Shown here piece after piece: positions 44,212 through 55,011 of a stretch of 64,000 nucleotides of DNA (position 1 is its first letter; every line of letters begins with the position of its first letter). The notes beneath the pieces are model-generated. The model had not been told where the DNA came from, did no database searches, and saw only the letters and a list, made by a program, of their open reading frames with translations. Source of the DNA: Ch67 sp041395845 (GTDB lineage: Bacteria > Pseudomonadota > Gammaproteobacteria > Pseudomonadales > Ketobacteraceae); NCBI GenBank assembly GCA_041395845.1, contig JAWKZS010000003.1:248001-312000 (forward strand), given 5' to 3'. A program made the translations under genes and the position numbers.

Positions 44212-45561
44212 ATGCAAAACGTCAAGGCTCATATTCTGGTGGTGGAAGATGACAACGATCTGCGCGATGCCATCAGCGATACCCTGCTGATCAACGGCTA
44301 TGGCGTGTCGGATGCCAACTGTGCCGAGCAGGCGCTGGAATTTCTGGCGGCCAATCCCTGCGATCTGGTGATTTCCGACGTGAACATGCCGGGCATGGAC
44401 GGTTATCAGCTGCTGCGCCGTATTGCGACCGATCAGCCCCAGTTGCCGGTCCTGATCATGACCGCCTATGGCAGCATTTCCAATGCGGTGCAGGCCATTC
44501 GCAACGGTGCGGTGGACTATCTGGAAAAGCCGTTTTCCACCGACAAGCTGATGAGCATCGTGGAAAAGTACGTCAAGCCAGTGTTCGTGGATGATCAGGA
44601 ACCAGTGGCAGAAGACGTGGAAACCCGTCGCGTGTTCCAGCTCGCCAAAAAAGTGGCGCAGACCGATTCCAGCGTCATGATCATGGGCGAAAGCGGTACC
44701 GGCAAGGAAGTGCTGGCGCGTTACATCCATCGCAATTCCCCCCGTGCCACTGCGCCGTTCGTGGCCATCAACTGCGCCGCGATTCCGGAAAACATGCTGG
44801 AAGCGACCCTGTTCGGTTACGAAAAAGGTTCTTTTACTGGTGCCCACCAGAGCAGTGCCGGCAAGTTTGAGCAAGCCAACGGTGGCACCTTGCTGCTGGA
44901 TGAAATTTCCGAAATGGACGTGAACCTGCAGGCCAAGCTGCTGCGGGTTCTGCAGGAAAAGGAAGTGGAGCGTATCGGTGGCAAAAAGCCCATCGCGCTG
45001 GATGTACGGGTACTGGCCACGACCAACCGTAATCTGCGCGCCGAAGTGGAAAAAGGTCATTTCCGTGAAGACCTGTATTACCGGTTGTGCGTATTCCCGC
45101 TGACCTGGAAACCGCTGCGGGATCGCCGCGACGACATCATTCCGCTGGCCTTGCGCATGATCGCCCAGAAACACAAGGGTGCATCCATCAGCCTGGACGC
45201 CAGCGCCCAGCACCGCCTGCTCAGTCATGATTGGCCAGGTAATATCCGCGAACTGGACAACGTGATCCAGCGAGCTTTGATCCTGTGCAGTGGCAATGTC
45301 ATCAGTGCCGAAGACATTTTCATTCCCGAGGATGACATGCCCGGCGCACTGGATGATTTCGATCTGGAATCCGAGTCCGGCAGTGTGCTGGGCGAGGATC
45401 TGAAAAAGCGCGAGTTCGAACTGATTCTGGAAACCTTGCGCGCCGTCGGCGGCAGCAAGAAGCATACGGCGGAAAAGCTCGGCATCAGCCCGCGCACGCT
45501 GCGCTATAAACTGGCGCGCATGCGTGAATCTGGCATAGATGTTGAAAGGATCTGTGCATAA
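44212..45561 (+). CDS. fleR: Flagellar response regulator FleR (sigma-54 activator)
   Basis: 449 residues: intact receiver (1-120; VVEDDNDLRDAI, phospho-Asp in VISDVNMPGMDGY), AAA+ domain with GESGTGKEVLARYIH, GSFTGA (the sigma-54-contact loop) and LLLDEISEM, and C-terminal Fis-type HTH (KHTAEKLGISPRTLRYKLARM). It activates class III genes such as flgBCDE and flgFGHIJKL, whose -24/-12 promoters are in this window. Confidence 0.94.
   Translation: MQNVKAHILVVEDDNDLRDAISDTLLINGYGVSDANCAEQALEFLAANPCDLVISDVNMPGMDGYQLLRRIATDQPQLPVLIMTAYGSISNAVQAIRNGAVDYLEKPFSTDKLMSIVEKYVKPVFVDDQEPVAEDVETRRVFQLAKKVAQTDSSVMIMGESGTGKEVLARYIHRNSPRATAPFVAINCAAIPENMLEATLFGYEKGSFTGAHQSSAGKFEQANGGTLLLDEISEMDVNLQAKLLRVLQEKEVERIGGKKPIALDVRVLATTNRNLRAEVEKGHFREDLYYRLCVFPLTWKPLRDRRDDIIPLALRMIAQKHKGASISLDASAQHRLLSHDWPGNIRELDNVIQRALILCSGNVISAEDIFIPEDDMPGALDDFDLESESGSVLGEDLKKREFELILETLRAVGGSKKHTAEKLGISPRTLRYKLARMRESGIDVERICA
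45531..45546 (+). promoter_or_regulatory. Possible sigma-54 promoter of fliEFGHIJ inside the fleR 3' end
   Basis: TGGCATAGATGTTGAA: -24 block with one mismatch, correct spacing, and -12 TTGA as at fleS. It is about 60 nt before fliE. Weak by itself, but fliE operons are RpoN-dependent in Pseudomonas. Confidence 0.35.
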
Positions 45562-45604
45562 CGAAAACGTTGTCAAAAATCCGCCAGGATAAGGTTGGTT
45601 CGAT

Positions 45605-45946
45605 ATGTCAGCACCCGTTCAGATGAATTCACTCCTCCAGCAAATGCGCGAAATGCAGCGTATCGCGACGCAGGATGTTCGTCCGCCCGAAATGCTGAAT
45701 ACCGGGTCGGAGCAGGTCGGTGGTCCGTCGTTTTCCAACATGTTTTCCCAGGCGCTGAACAAGGTCAACGACATGCAGAAGACCGCCGGCAGCCTTCAGG
45801 AAGCCTACATTCGCGGCGACAGCGGTGTTGATATCACCCGGGTGATGGTGGCATCGCAAAAAGCCAGTATCGGTTTCCAGGCGGTGGTGCAGGTGCGCAA
45901 CAAGCTGGTGGAAGCCTACAAAGACGTCATGAACATGCCGGTGTAA
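45605..45946 (+). CDS. fliE: Flagellar hook-basal body protein FliE
   Basis: 113 residues; C-terminal FSNMFSQALNKVNDMQKTAG and VMVASQKASIGFQAVVQVRNKLVEAYKDVMNMPV are the classic FliE signature. It links the MS ring to the rod. First gene of fliEFGHIJ. Confidence 0.95.
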   Translation: MSAPVQMNSLLQQMREMQRIATQDVRPPEMLNTGSEQVGGPSFSNMFSQALNKVNDMQKTAGSLQEAYIRGDSGVDITRVMVASQKASIGFQAVVQVRNKLVEAYKDVMNMPV

Positions 45947-45958
45947 GGGGAGTAGTCC

Positions 45959-47638
45959 ATGGCTGAAGCAAGCGAACAGAAATCTTCCAGTGGCTTTGCT
46001 GTTCTGGATGGCCTGGGTGGCCTGACGGTCGTCAAGCAGATAGGGCTGATGATTGGCCTGGCGGCCAGCATCGCGCTGGGTTTCGGGGTGGTGTTGTGGT
46101 CGCAGGAACCGGATTTCACGCCGTTGTATACAGACATTTCCCACCTGGAAGCGGGGCAGGTGGCAGACCTGCTGCAACGGGAGAATATCCGCTTCAAGGT
46201 GGATACGGCCAGCGGCATGTTGCTGGTGGAATCCAACCGTATTCATGATGCCCGCATGAAGCTGGCATCGGAAGGCTTCCCTACCGGTGCGGCCATGGGC
46301 TACGAACTGCTCGACAAGGAGCAGGCGTTCGGCACCAGTCAGTTCATGGAAAAAACCCGCTATCACCGTAGCCTGGAAGGTGAATTGGCCAAGACCATTT
46401 CCAGCATGAACCGGGTCCGTGGTGCGCGGGTGCATCTGGCGATTCCCAAGCGTTCGGTGTTTATCAGTGACAGTCGCCGCCCGAGTGCGTCGGTGTTTGT
46501 CGAGCTGTATCCGGGTCAGTCGCTGGAACGCATGCAGGTCGCTGCCATCGTGCAGCTGGTGGCAGCGAGTATTCCCGAGCTGGACGAAAAAAGCGTGACG
46601 GTGGTGGACCAGCGCGGCCAGCTCCTGTCCGAGCCTGACAACAATTCTGATCTGGTGCTGGCGGCCAAACAGCTGGAATACACCAAACAGATCGAGGTGC
46701 GTTACATCGAACGCATCAGCAATATTTTGCAGTCTATCGTGGGGCCGGAAGGTTATCGGGTCCAGGTCAGTGCCGATGTGGATTTCAATCAGACCGAACA
46801 GACTTCGGAATATTTCAGCCCTGATCTGCCGGCGGTACGCAGTGAGCAGACCATGAGTGAAGTGGTGGGGGCTGAAGGCGCTGCCGCAGGCATTCCCGGC
46901 GCGCTGTCGAATCAGCCCCCTGGCGCGGTTACGGCTCCGGAAACGGCGGCTGCAGCAGCCGAGCAGGCGCAGGCGGGTGGCGGCAATGTGCGTCAGCAGG
47001 CGACCCGCAATTTCGAACTGGATCGCACCATCAGTCACACCCGCCATCAGGTGGGCAGCGTCAAACGGCTGACAGTGGCGGTGGTCCTCGACGACAAGCC
47101 GACACTGGTAACCGGTGCTGATAATAAACAGGAATTAAAACGCCAGCCGCTATCGGATGCAGAACTTGAACGTATTCGGGTGCTGGTGCGGGATGCGATT
47201 GGCTTTACCGCCGCCCGGGGTGACAGCGTGACCGTCATCAACCAGCCTTTCCATCAGCTGCAACCGGCTGATATGGCCGAGATTCCGCCGCCGCCCCTGT
47301 GGGAACAGCCCTGGTTCTGGGATGTGGTCAAGCGTGGCGGTGGATTCCTGCTGGTTATCTTCCTGATTTTTGGAGTATTGCGTCCTATACTCAAGCGGCT
47401 GGCAGATGCCGGAAAGGACGAATCACTGGTGGCGCTGGAATCCCAGCTGGGCGGTGCGCTGGGTATGGATGGTGCCCTCGCCGGTGGGCCGGAAGTGACC
47501 CTCTCGGGTTCGTCCAATCCGCTGTTGCCTGGGCCCAATGCATCCTATGAGCAACACCTGGATGCGGTGAAATCGATGGTGGCGGAAGATCCCCGCCGCG
47601 TAGCGCAGGTCGTGAAAACCTGGATAGCGAATGAGTGA
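45959..47638 (+). CDS. fliF: Flagellar MS-ring protein FliF
   Basis: 559 residues with two membrane helices, near the N-terminus (IGLMIGLAASIALGFGVVLW) and near 460 (GGFLLVIFLIFGVL), a periplasmic YscJ-like domain (FTPLYTDIS, RVHLAIPKRSVF, PSASVFVEL) and a C-terminal FliG-binding tail (VKSMVAEDPRRVAQVVKTWI). Strong AGGGGAG ribosome site. It overlaps fliG by 8 nt. Confidence 0.95.
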   Translation: MAEASEQKSSSGFAVLDGLGGLTVVKQIGLMIGLAASIALGFGVVLWSQEPDFTPLYTDISHLEAGQVADLLQRENIRFKVDTASGMLLVESNRIHDARMKLASEGFPTGAAMGYELLDKEQAFGTSQFMEKTRYHRSLEGELAKTISSMNRVRGARVHLAIPKRSVFISDSRRPSASVFVELYPGQSLERMQVAAIVQLVAASIPELDEKSVTVVDQRGQLLSEPDNNSDLVLAAKQLEYTKQIEVRYIERISNILQSIVGPEGYRVQVSADVDFNQTEQTSEYFSPDLPAVRSEQTMSEVVGAEGAAAGIPGALSNQPPGAVTAPETAAAAAEQAQAGGGNVRQQATRNFELDRTISHTRHQVGSVKRLTVAVVLDDKPTLVTGADNKQELKRQPLSDAELERIRVLVRDAIGFTAARGDSVTVINQPFHQLQPADMAEIPPPPLWEQPWFWDVVKRGGGFLLVIFLIFGVLRPILKRLADAGKDESLVALESQLGGALGMDGALAGGPEVTLSGSSNPLLPGPNASYEQHLDAVKSMVAEDPRRVAQVVKTWIANE

Positions 47639-48656
47639 TAATGCGAAGAAAGATGCAGCCAAAGGTATCCCGGCGCTGGAGAAGGCTGCCATCCTGCTGA
47701 TGTCCCTTGGCGAGGAAAACGCTGCTGAGGTACTGCGCCACATGGGGCCGAAGGAAGTCCAGAAAATCGGCCTCACCATGTCACGCCTGCAAAACATCAA
47801 CAAGGATCAGGTCGAAGGCGTGATGGCGGAATTCATGGAACAGATTTCCAACCAGACAGCGCTGGGCGTCGGCGCCGATGGCTATATCCGCAAGATGCTG
47901 GTCAACGCGCTGGGTGAAGACAAGGCCGGCACGCTGATCGACCGTATCCTTACCGGTGGCAATACCACCGGCCTTGACACCTTGCGCTGGATGGATGCCC
48001 GTTCCATCTCGGACCTGATCCGCTTCGAACACCCGCAGATCCAGGCGATCGTCGTGGCCTATCTGGATCCCGACCAGGCGGCGGAAACCCTGCGCTATTT
48101 CGACGAGCGGGTGCGGCTGGACATCATCATGCGGATTGCGTCGCTGGAGTCGGTACAGCCCCACGCCATGCAGGAACTGAATGACATTCTGGAAAAGCAG
48201 TTTTCCAAGCAGACCAGTTCGGCATCGACGGATCTGGGTGGTACCAAGTGCGCAGCCGATATCATGAACTTCCTCGATACCACCACTGAATCCCAACTGA
48301 TGGAGTCGATCAAGGAACTGGATGAGGATCTGGCACAGGAAATCCAGGATCTGATGTTCGTGTTCGACAACCTGGCGGATGTTGACGATCGCGGCATCCA
48401 GGCGCTGTTGCGAGAGGTGTCCTCTGAATCGCTGATTCTGGCGCTCAAAGGTGCCGATGAAATCGTCAAGGAAAAAATCTTTGCCAACATGTCCAAGCGG
48501 GCAGCAGAACTGCTGCGCGATGATCTGGAGGCCAAGGGCCCGGTCAAGGTCAGCGATGTCGAAGCGGCGCAGAAGGAAATCCTGTCCATTGCCCGTCGCA
48601 TGGCCGAAGCAGGCGAAATCGTGCTGGGAGGCAAGGGCGGCGAGGAGATGATCTGA
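47631..48656 (+). CDS. fliG: Motor switch protein FliG
   Basis: 341 residues: KAAILLMSLGEENAAEVLRHM at the N-terminus, the middle EHPQIQAIVVAYL motif, and the C-terminal torque helix (DDRGIQALLREV, LKGADEIVKEKIFANMSKRAAELLRDDLE). It transmits stator force to the rotor. Length as expected. Confidence 0.95.
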   Translation: MSDNAKKDAAKGIPALEKAAILLMSLGEENAAEVLRHMGPKEVQKIGLTMSRLQNINKDQVEGVMAEFMEQISNQTALGVGADGYIRKMLVNALGEDKAGTLIDRILTGGNTTGLDTLRWMDARSISDLIRFEHPQIQAIVVAYLDPDQAAETLRYFDERVRLDIIMRIASLESVQPHAMQELNDILEKQFSKQTSSASTDLGGTKCAADIMNFLDTTTESQLMESIKELDEDLAQEIQDLMFVFDNLADVDDRGIQALLREVSSESLILALKGADEIVKEKIFANMSKRAAELLRDDLEAKGPVKVSDVEAAQKEILSIARRMAEAGEIVLGGKGGEEMI

Positions 48657-48677
48657 TGCTCCTGAAGGCCTCTAGCG

Positions 48678-49518
48678 ATGAGTGACAAAAAGCCGGACAT
48701 TCTATTCAAAGATGCACTGTCGCCTGAGCAGCTGAGTGCCTGGGAGCGTTGGCAGCTGCCCAGCATGGATCGGGATGTGCCTGATCGTGTGAATGCCTTC
48801 AATATCCGGGTCAGCAAGCCTGGTGTGCCAGCACCGCAACCCGCTGAAGACGAAGAAGTCATCAAGCCGCCCACCGCCGAAGAAATCGAAGCCATTCGCC
48901 AGGCGGCGTTCGAAGAAGGTCGCGAGGAAGGCAAGGCCGCCGGTCATGCCGAAGGTTACCAGGAAGGGTTCAAGCGTGGCGAAAGCGATGTGAAGGCAGC
49001 GGTGACCCGGTTGGGCCAGGTTGCCCGCGTGTTGCTCGATCCTATTCCGCAGCATGATGATGAACTGGAGTCCGCGGTACTGGATCTGGTGGAAAATATC
49101 TGCAAGCGCGTGGTGCAGCGTGAACTGAAACTGGATTCCTCCGGCTTGAAAAAAGTGGTCACCAGCGCGCTGGAAAGCCTCAATCCCGGCGCCCAGCGCA
49201 TCCGCATTCACCTGAATCCCGCCGACTGCGACATGATTACCCGCTATCTGCGCGAACAGGGTGATCTGGACGATAACTGGCGCGTGGTACCCCATGCCAC
49301 CATCACGCCTGGTGGCTGCATTGTTGAAACCGATAACAGCCTGATTGATGCGCGGGCCGAAAAGCGTTTGGCCGCCGTGATCCAGCAGGTATTCGAACAG
49401 CAGAAACAGGCGCTGGAACAGCAAGGCAATCAGCAGGGCGGCATGGAACAGCTGCTGGATGAAGTCGAGGCATTCCCGCTGGAACATGATAGTGGCGTCG
49501 ATGCCGACGGTGGTCTCG

Positions 49519-49529
<11 letters not shown>
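48678..49529 (+). CDS. fliH: Flagellar export regulator FliH
   Basis: 283 residues. A variable N-terminus is followed by the GxxxG-type helical repeats characteristic of FliH (EEGREEGKAAGHAEGYQEGFKRG) and a C-terminal domain (ICKRVVQRELKL, HLNPADCDM, GGCIVETDNSLIDARAEKRLAAV). It regulates the FliI ATPase. It overlaps fliI by 11 nt. Confidence 0.92.
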
Positions 49530-50868
<1,339 letters not shown>

Positions 50869-50874
50869 TGCTGA

Positions 50875-51315
50875 ATGAAAAAGTCGGTTCGGTTGCAGCC
50901 GGTGCGCAATATCAAACAGCAGCAGGAGCGGCTTGAAGCCCGCAAACTGGCAGAGCTGCAGCAACAGCTGCAACAGGCCCGTAACCAGTGTGCCGAGTTG
51001 CAAGGCTACCTGAAGGAATACTTTGGCTCGATCAACGATCAGCGCCAGATGGTGCGACAGGCCTCCCAGTTGGGGCTCTACCAGGCATTCGTGACCCGCC
51101 TGGAGCAGGCCATCCAGCATCAGATGCAGGTTATCCGGCAGCGCGAGCAGGCAGTCCAGGCCCAGACCCGCAAGTGGATTGCCGCCAGCAGCAAGCTCAA
51201 AACCATGGACGACCTGATCGCCCGCGCCCAGCAGCAGGAACAGCTGGAAGCAGACAAGCGCGAACAGAAAATCCTGGATGATCGCCCCTTTCGTGGCGGT
51301 GGTGGTTTCGAATAA
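50875..51315 (+). CDS. fliJ: Flagellar export chaperone FliJ
   Basis: 146 residues, a near-continuous coiled coil (QQERLEARKLAELQQQLQQA, QLGLYQAFVTRLEQAI, MDDLIARAQQQEQLEADKREQK), the antiparallel FliJ fold. It sits inside the FliI ring. Last gene of the fliE operon. Confidence 0.9.
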   Translation: MKKSVRLQPVRNIKQQQERLEARKLAELQQQLQQARNQCAELQGYLKEYFGSINDQRQMVRQASQLGLYQAFVTRLEQAIQHQMQVIRQREQAVQAQTRKWIAASSKLKTMDDLIARAQQQEQLEADKREQKILDDRPFRGGGGFE

Positions 51316-51350
51316 CGCTTTTTAAACAAGCAGTTAGCGTAACGATCTTC

Positions 51351-51385
51351 GGGCGCGGCAAAACAGTCAGCGAAACATCGCGCCC
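51351..51385. repeat. Inverted repeat after fliJ
   Basis: GGGCGCG (51351-51357) and CGCGCCC (51379-51385) are perfect complements with a 21-nt loop and no T-tract. A weak terminator or operator ahead of the che operon is possible. The remaining gap up to 51565 shows nothing else I can call. Confidence 0.3.
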
Positions 51386-51565
51386 CTCACTTAGAATCAA
51401 ATCCGCTTCTTCCGCAATCTGCTATAGCCATTCCTTATAGCCCTTTGGGTTCATGCGCTTTTTTGTGTGCCGAACTAGCGTAAGTACGCAGGCTGACTAT
51501 GCTTTTCATAGGACGGACACATACCAGCAACCGGCGCAGGCTGTCGTGCCACAGACAGATCATTC

Positions 51566-51847
51566 ATGGCTGAACTGACCCGAATTACCCTCGAAAAGAA
51601 CTGTGATATCAGCAAGGTCGAAAAGCTGCATGAGCAGCTTGAGGCGCTGCTGCAGTCATCATCCGGTGTCGCAATCGATGCATCCGGCGTCGAACGCATT
51701 GACACCAGCACCCTGCAGCTTCTGGCTTCCTTCGTTACCACCATGGAAAAGCACCACTTGGCCGTGGTGGTGGAGCAACCTTCCGACTATCTGAAGGATA
51801 CGGTGAAAATGATGGGGATGTCCCGTCATCTGCAATTTACGAATTGA
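51566..51847 (+). CDS. STAS-domain protein (anti-anti-sigma-like), first of the che operon
   Basis: 93 residues: ITLEKNCDISKVEKLHEQLEALL and VAIDASGVERIDTSTLQLLASFV, with the phosphorylatable Ser/Thr site near 47-49 (DTST), then PSDYLKDTVKMMGM. STAS proteins bind or are phosphorylated by serine-kinase partners. A STAS gene at the head of che operons is known in several proteobacteria. A second STAS gene (hsbA) closes the cluster at 58.7 kb. Confidence 0.82.
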   Translation: MAELTRITLEKNCDISKVEKLHEQLEALLQSSSGVAIDASGVERIDTSTLQLLASFVTTMEKHHLAVVVEQPSDYLKDTVKMMGMSRHLQFTN

Positions 51848-51875
51848 ACATGCAAGACAAGATGGAGAAACACTC

Positions 51876-52238
51876 ATGACCAAAATACTGGCTGTCGATG
51901 ACAGCGCATCAATGCGACAGATGGTGAGTTTCACCCTGCAGGGCGCTGGCTACGAAGTTGTGGAAGCTTGTGATGGTCAGGACGCGTTGAACAAAGCGCG
52001 CCAGAATCAGGTTGATCTGGTGTTGTCAGACGTCAACATGCCGGTGATGGACGGCATCACGCTGATCAAAAACCTGCGTACCTTACCGAATTACAAATTC
52101 ACGCCCATTCTCATGCTTACCACAGAATCAGCGGCAGACAAAAAAGGCGAGGGCAAGGCTGCCGGTGCAACCGGCTGGATTGTCAAACCGTTCAATCCGG
52201 ACCAGCTGCTCAATACAATCAAGAAAGTTCTGGGGTAA
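51876..52238 (+). CDS. cheY: Chemotaxis response regulator CheY
   Basis: 120 residues, a single receiver domain: DDS at 8-10, phospho-Asp52 in LSDVNMPVMDG, Thr/Ser in LTTESA and Lys in IVKPFNPDQ. GGAG ribosome site. Immediately followed by cheA (5 nt). Confidence 0.92.
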   Translation: MTKILAVDDSASMRQMVSFTLQGAGYEVVEACDGQDALNKARQNQVDLVLSDVNMPVMDGITLIKNLRTLPNYKFTPILMLTTESAADKKGEGKAAGATGWIVKPFNPDQLLNTIKKVLG

Positions 52239-52243
52239 GGGCG

Positions 52244-54349
52244 ATGAGTATCGATCTGAGTCAGTTTCATCAGGTGTTCTTCGAAGAGAGTTTCGAAGGC
52301 CTGGAAACGATGGAATCCAGTTTGCTGGATCTTGACTGCGACAGCGTGGACTCAGAAACGATCAACGCCATTTTTCGGGCGGCCCATTCCATCAAGGGCA
52401 GCAGCAGCACCTTCGGATTCACGCCGGTGGCGGAATTCACTCACGTGCTGGAAACCCTGCTGGACCAGGTTCGTCAGGGCACACGCAAACTGATGCCTGA
52501 TCATGTCGATCTGCTGCTGCAATCGGTGGACTGCCTGCGCGGCATGTTGACTGCGCTGCAGTCCGGTTCCGCACTGGATGTCGCGCAGTCACATGATCTC
52601 ATCGCGCGTTTCAATGCCATTCTCAGCGGTCAAGCAGCGCAGCCTTCCAGTGTTGAAACCGTTACCGCCAGCGTCCAGCCAGCCACCGCTGCAAAGCCTG
52701 CCGGTGCGGTCGACGCGATGACCTGGGCCATTCGTTTCATTCCGGATATCAATATCCTGCGTACCGGCAACGAGCCGGTGCGGATGTTCCGGGAGCTGGC
52801 AGAGCTGGGTTCCATGAAAGTCACTGCTCTGACCGACAAGCTGCCGGATCTGGGGCAGCTGAGCCCCGAGAACTGCTATTTGGGTTGGGATATCGAACTG
52901 ATCACCCTTGAGTCGCGGCAGAAAATCGAAGAAATCTTTGAGTGGGTAGCAGACGAATCCGATATCACCATCACCGCGCAGGCGTCTGCGGATACACTGG
53001 TGCCGCTGGATGTCCCAGAGCCGGAGCCGGCGGCTGAATCGGTGGTGGTGCCCGATGTGGTTGACGAAAAGCCGACCAAAGCCGTGGAACGTCGCGCGGA
53101 ACCGGCAGCCGAACAGGCCAAGGCGGCGGAATCCACCTCGATCCGGGTTTCCATTGAAAAGATCGATACCCTGGTCAATCTGGTGGGTGAGCTGGTAATC
53201 ACCCAATCCATGCTGGGTCAGCTGGGCAATGAATTCGACATGAGCAAGCTGTTGCGTCTGCAGGAAGGCCTGGCGCAGCTGGAGCATAACACCCGTGAGC
53301 TGCAGGAAAATGTCATGCGCATCCGCATGCTGCCGATCAGCTTCACCTTCAGCCGTTTCCCTCGCATGATTCGTGATCTGTCGCGCCAGCTGGGCAAGAA
53401 AGTCGAACTGAAACTGTCAGGTGAGCAGACCGAGCTGGACAAAACCGTGCTTGAGAAAATTGGTGACCCCCTTGTGCATCTGGTGCGAAATGCGCTGGAT
53501 CATGGTCTGGAAACACCGGAACAGCGCAAGGCGGCGGGAAAACCGGAAACAGGCCTGATCACGCTGCACGCCTATCATCAGGGCGGCAATATCATGATCG
53601 AGATACGCGATGACGGGCGTGGCCTCAACCGCGAGAAGATCCGTGCCAAGGCCATCGCGAACAACCTCATTGGCGAAGGCGATCCACTCAGCGACGACCA
53701 GATCCAGGATCTGATTTTTCAGCCGGGTTTCTCCACGGCGGAGCAGGTGACCGATGTGTCGGGTCGGGGCGTTGGCATGGATGTGGTGCGCCGCAACATC
53801 AATGAACTCAATGGCAGCATTGATGTGCGCTCGGTAGAAGGCGCAGGCAGTACGTTTACCATCAGGCTGCCACTGACATTGGCGATTCTGGATGGCCAGT
53901 TGGTGCAGGTTGGCGAGCAGGTCTACATCATTCCGCTGGTATCCATTGTGGAATCACTGCAGCCACGCCTCAGTCTGGTGAATCGTGTGGCGGGTGGTTG
54001 TGACGTATTCCGCCTGCGTAACGAATACATTCCCATTATCCAGCTGTCGGATATTTTCTCCATCACTCCGCGTAACGCTCATCTGGAAAAATCGTTGCTG
54101 GTAGTGGTAGAGACCGGCACGTCCAAAGTGGCGCTGGTGGTGGATGAGCTGCTTGGCCAGCAGCAGGTGGTTATCAAGAGTATGGAAGCCAATTACCAGA
54201 AAGTCGCGGGCGTTTCCGGTGCCACGATTCTGGGAGATGGAACAGTGTCGCTGATTCTCGATATCACTGACATCGTTCAAATGGCAGGTGTGCATCAACA
54301 GCACAAGAACGGTTTGAAACTCGTGTCCAGTCGCGTGGGCGCGGGGTGA
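52244..54349 (+). CDS. cheA: Chemotaxis histidine kinase CheA
   Basis: 701 residues: Hpt domain with phospho-His48 in AAHSIKGSSSTFGF, a linker and P2-like region, dimerisation helices (IDTLVNLVGELVITQSML), HATPase (HLVRNALDHGLETPE, DDGRGLNREKI, GRGVGMDVVRRNI) and C-terminal CheW-like domain. It phosphorylates CheY and CheB. Confidence 0.95.
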   Translation: MSIDLSQFHQVFFEESFEGLETMESSLLDLDCDSVDSETINAIFRAAHSIKGSSSTFGFTPVAEFTHVLETLLDQVRQGTRKLMPDHVDLLLQSVDCLRGMLTALQSGSALDVAQSHDLIARFNAILSGQAAQPSSVETVTASVQPATAAKPAGAVDAMTWAIRFIPDINILRTGNEPVRMFRELAELGSMKVTALTDKLPDLGQLSPENCYLGWDIELITLESRQKIEEIFEWVADESDITITAQASADTLVPLDVPEPEPAAESVVVPDVVDEKPTKAVERRAEPAAEQAKAAESTSIRVSIEKIDTLVNLVGELVITQSMLGQLGNEFDMSKLLRLQEGLAQLEHNTRELQENVMRIRMLPISFTFSRFPRMIRDLSRQLGKKVELKLSGEQTELDKTVLEKIGDPLVHLVRNALDHGLETPEQRKAAGKPETGLITLHAYHQGGNIMIEIRDDGRGLNREKIRAKAIANNLIGEGDPLSDDQIQDLIFQPGFSTAEQVTDVSGRGVGMDVVRRNINELNGSIDVRSVEGAGSTFTIRLPLTLAILDGQLVQVGEQVYIIPLVSIVESLQPRLSLVNRVAGGCDVFRLRNEYIPIIQLSDIFSITPRNAHLEKSLLVVVETGTSKVALVVDELLGQQQVVIKSMEANYQKVAGVSGATILGDGTVSLILDITDIVQMAGVHQQHKNGLKLVSSRVGAG

Positions 54350-54382
54350 AGGCATCGCATTCGGTAGTAGGAGCAAGGCAAG

Positions 54383-54943
54383 ATGAATACAGTCGGACAG
54401 CGTAAAATGGAAGCCGTCGAACTTGATCAGGTATTGCAGCAGAACAGCGAGCAAACGGACCAGTACCTGACCTTTATCATGGCGGACGAAGAGTATGGTG
54501 TGGATATTCTGCGCGTACAGGAAATTCGTGGTTGGGAAAACGTAACGCCGATTCCCAACGCGCCACCACACATCAAAGGAGTCATCAATCTGCGCGGCAC
54601 CATTGTACCGATCATCGATCTGCGTCAGCGCTTTGGCCTGAGCAAGGCCGAGTATGGTCCACTGACAGTGGTGATCGTGCTGAAGGTCAATACCCGCAAA
54701 GGCTCCCGCGTCATGGGCATCGTGGTGGACGCCGTGAGTGACGTGTACAGCCTGTCCGCTGATGAGATGCGCGAAGCGCCGGATCTGGGCGATAACGTCA
54801 ATACGTCCTATATACGCGGCCTGGTCAATGTGGCGAACAAGATGGTGATCCTTCTCGATATCAACGAACTGCTCGGCGGCGATACGATTCCCGAGGTTTC
54901 CGCAGCGGCGCTGGGTGAAATCAAGCATATGAGCGGACACTGA
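54383..54943 (+). CDS. cheW: Chemotaxis coupling protein CheW
   Basis: 186 residues: a single CheW domain (YLTFIMADEEYGVDILRVQEIRGW, INLRGTIVPIIDLRQRFGL, VVDAVSDVYSL, ILLDINELLGG). It links CheA to receptors. N-terminal 30 residues are extra relative to E. coli CheW. Confidence 0.94.
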   Translation: MNTVGQRKMEAVELDQVLQQNSEQTDQYLTFIMADEEYGVDILRVQEIRGWENVTPIPNAPPHIKGVINLRGTIVPIIDLRQRFGLSKAEYGPLTVVIVLKVNTRKGSRVMGIVVDAVSDVYSLSADEMREAPDLGDNVNTSYIRGLVNVANKMVILLDINELLGGDTIPEVSAAALGEIKHMSGH

Positions 54944-55011
54944 GACTTCCGGCACAGGGATATCGACAATAGCAGGGAAGCAGTAAGCCGGAACAGGTGT
55001 AGCAGGTTGCG

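Noticed and set aside
44134..45576. 480-codon minus-strand open frame opposite fleR
   Set aside because: The plus-strand protein has all FleR domains; the antisense product has no recognisable domain.
51408..51445. Short direct repeat TATAGCC upstream of the STAS gene
   Set aside because: Only 7 nt and two copies; not distinguishable from chance.
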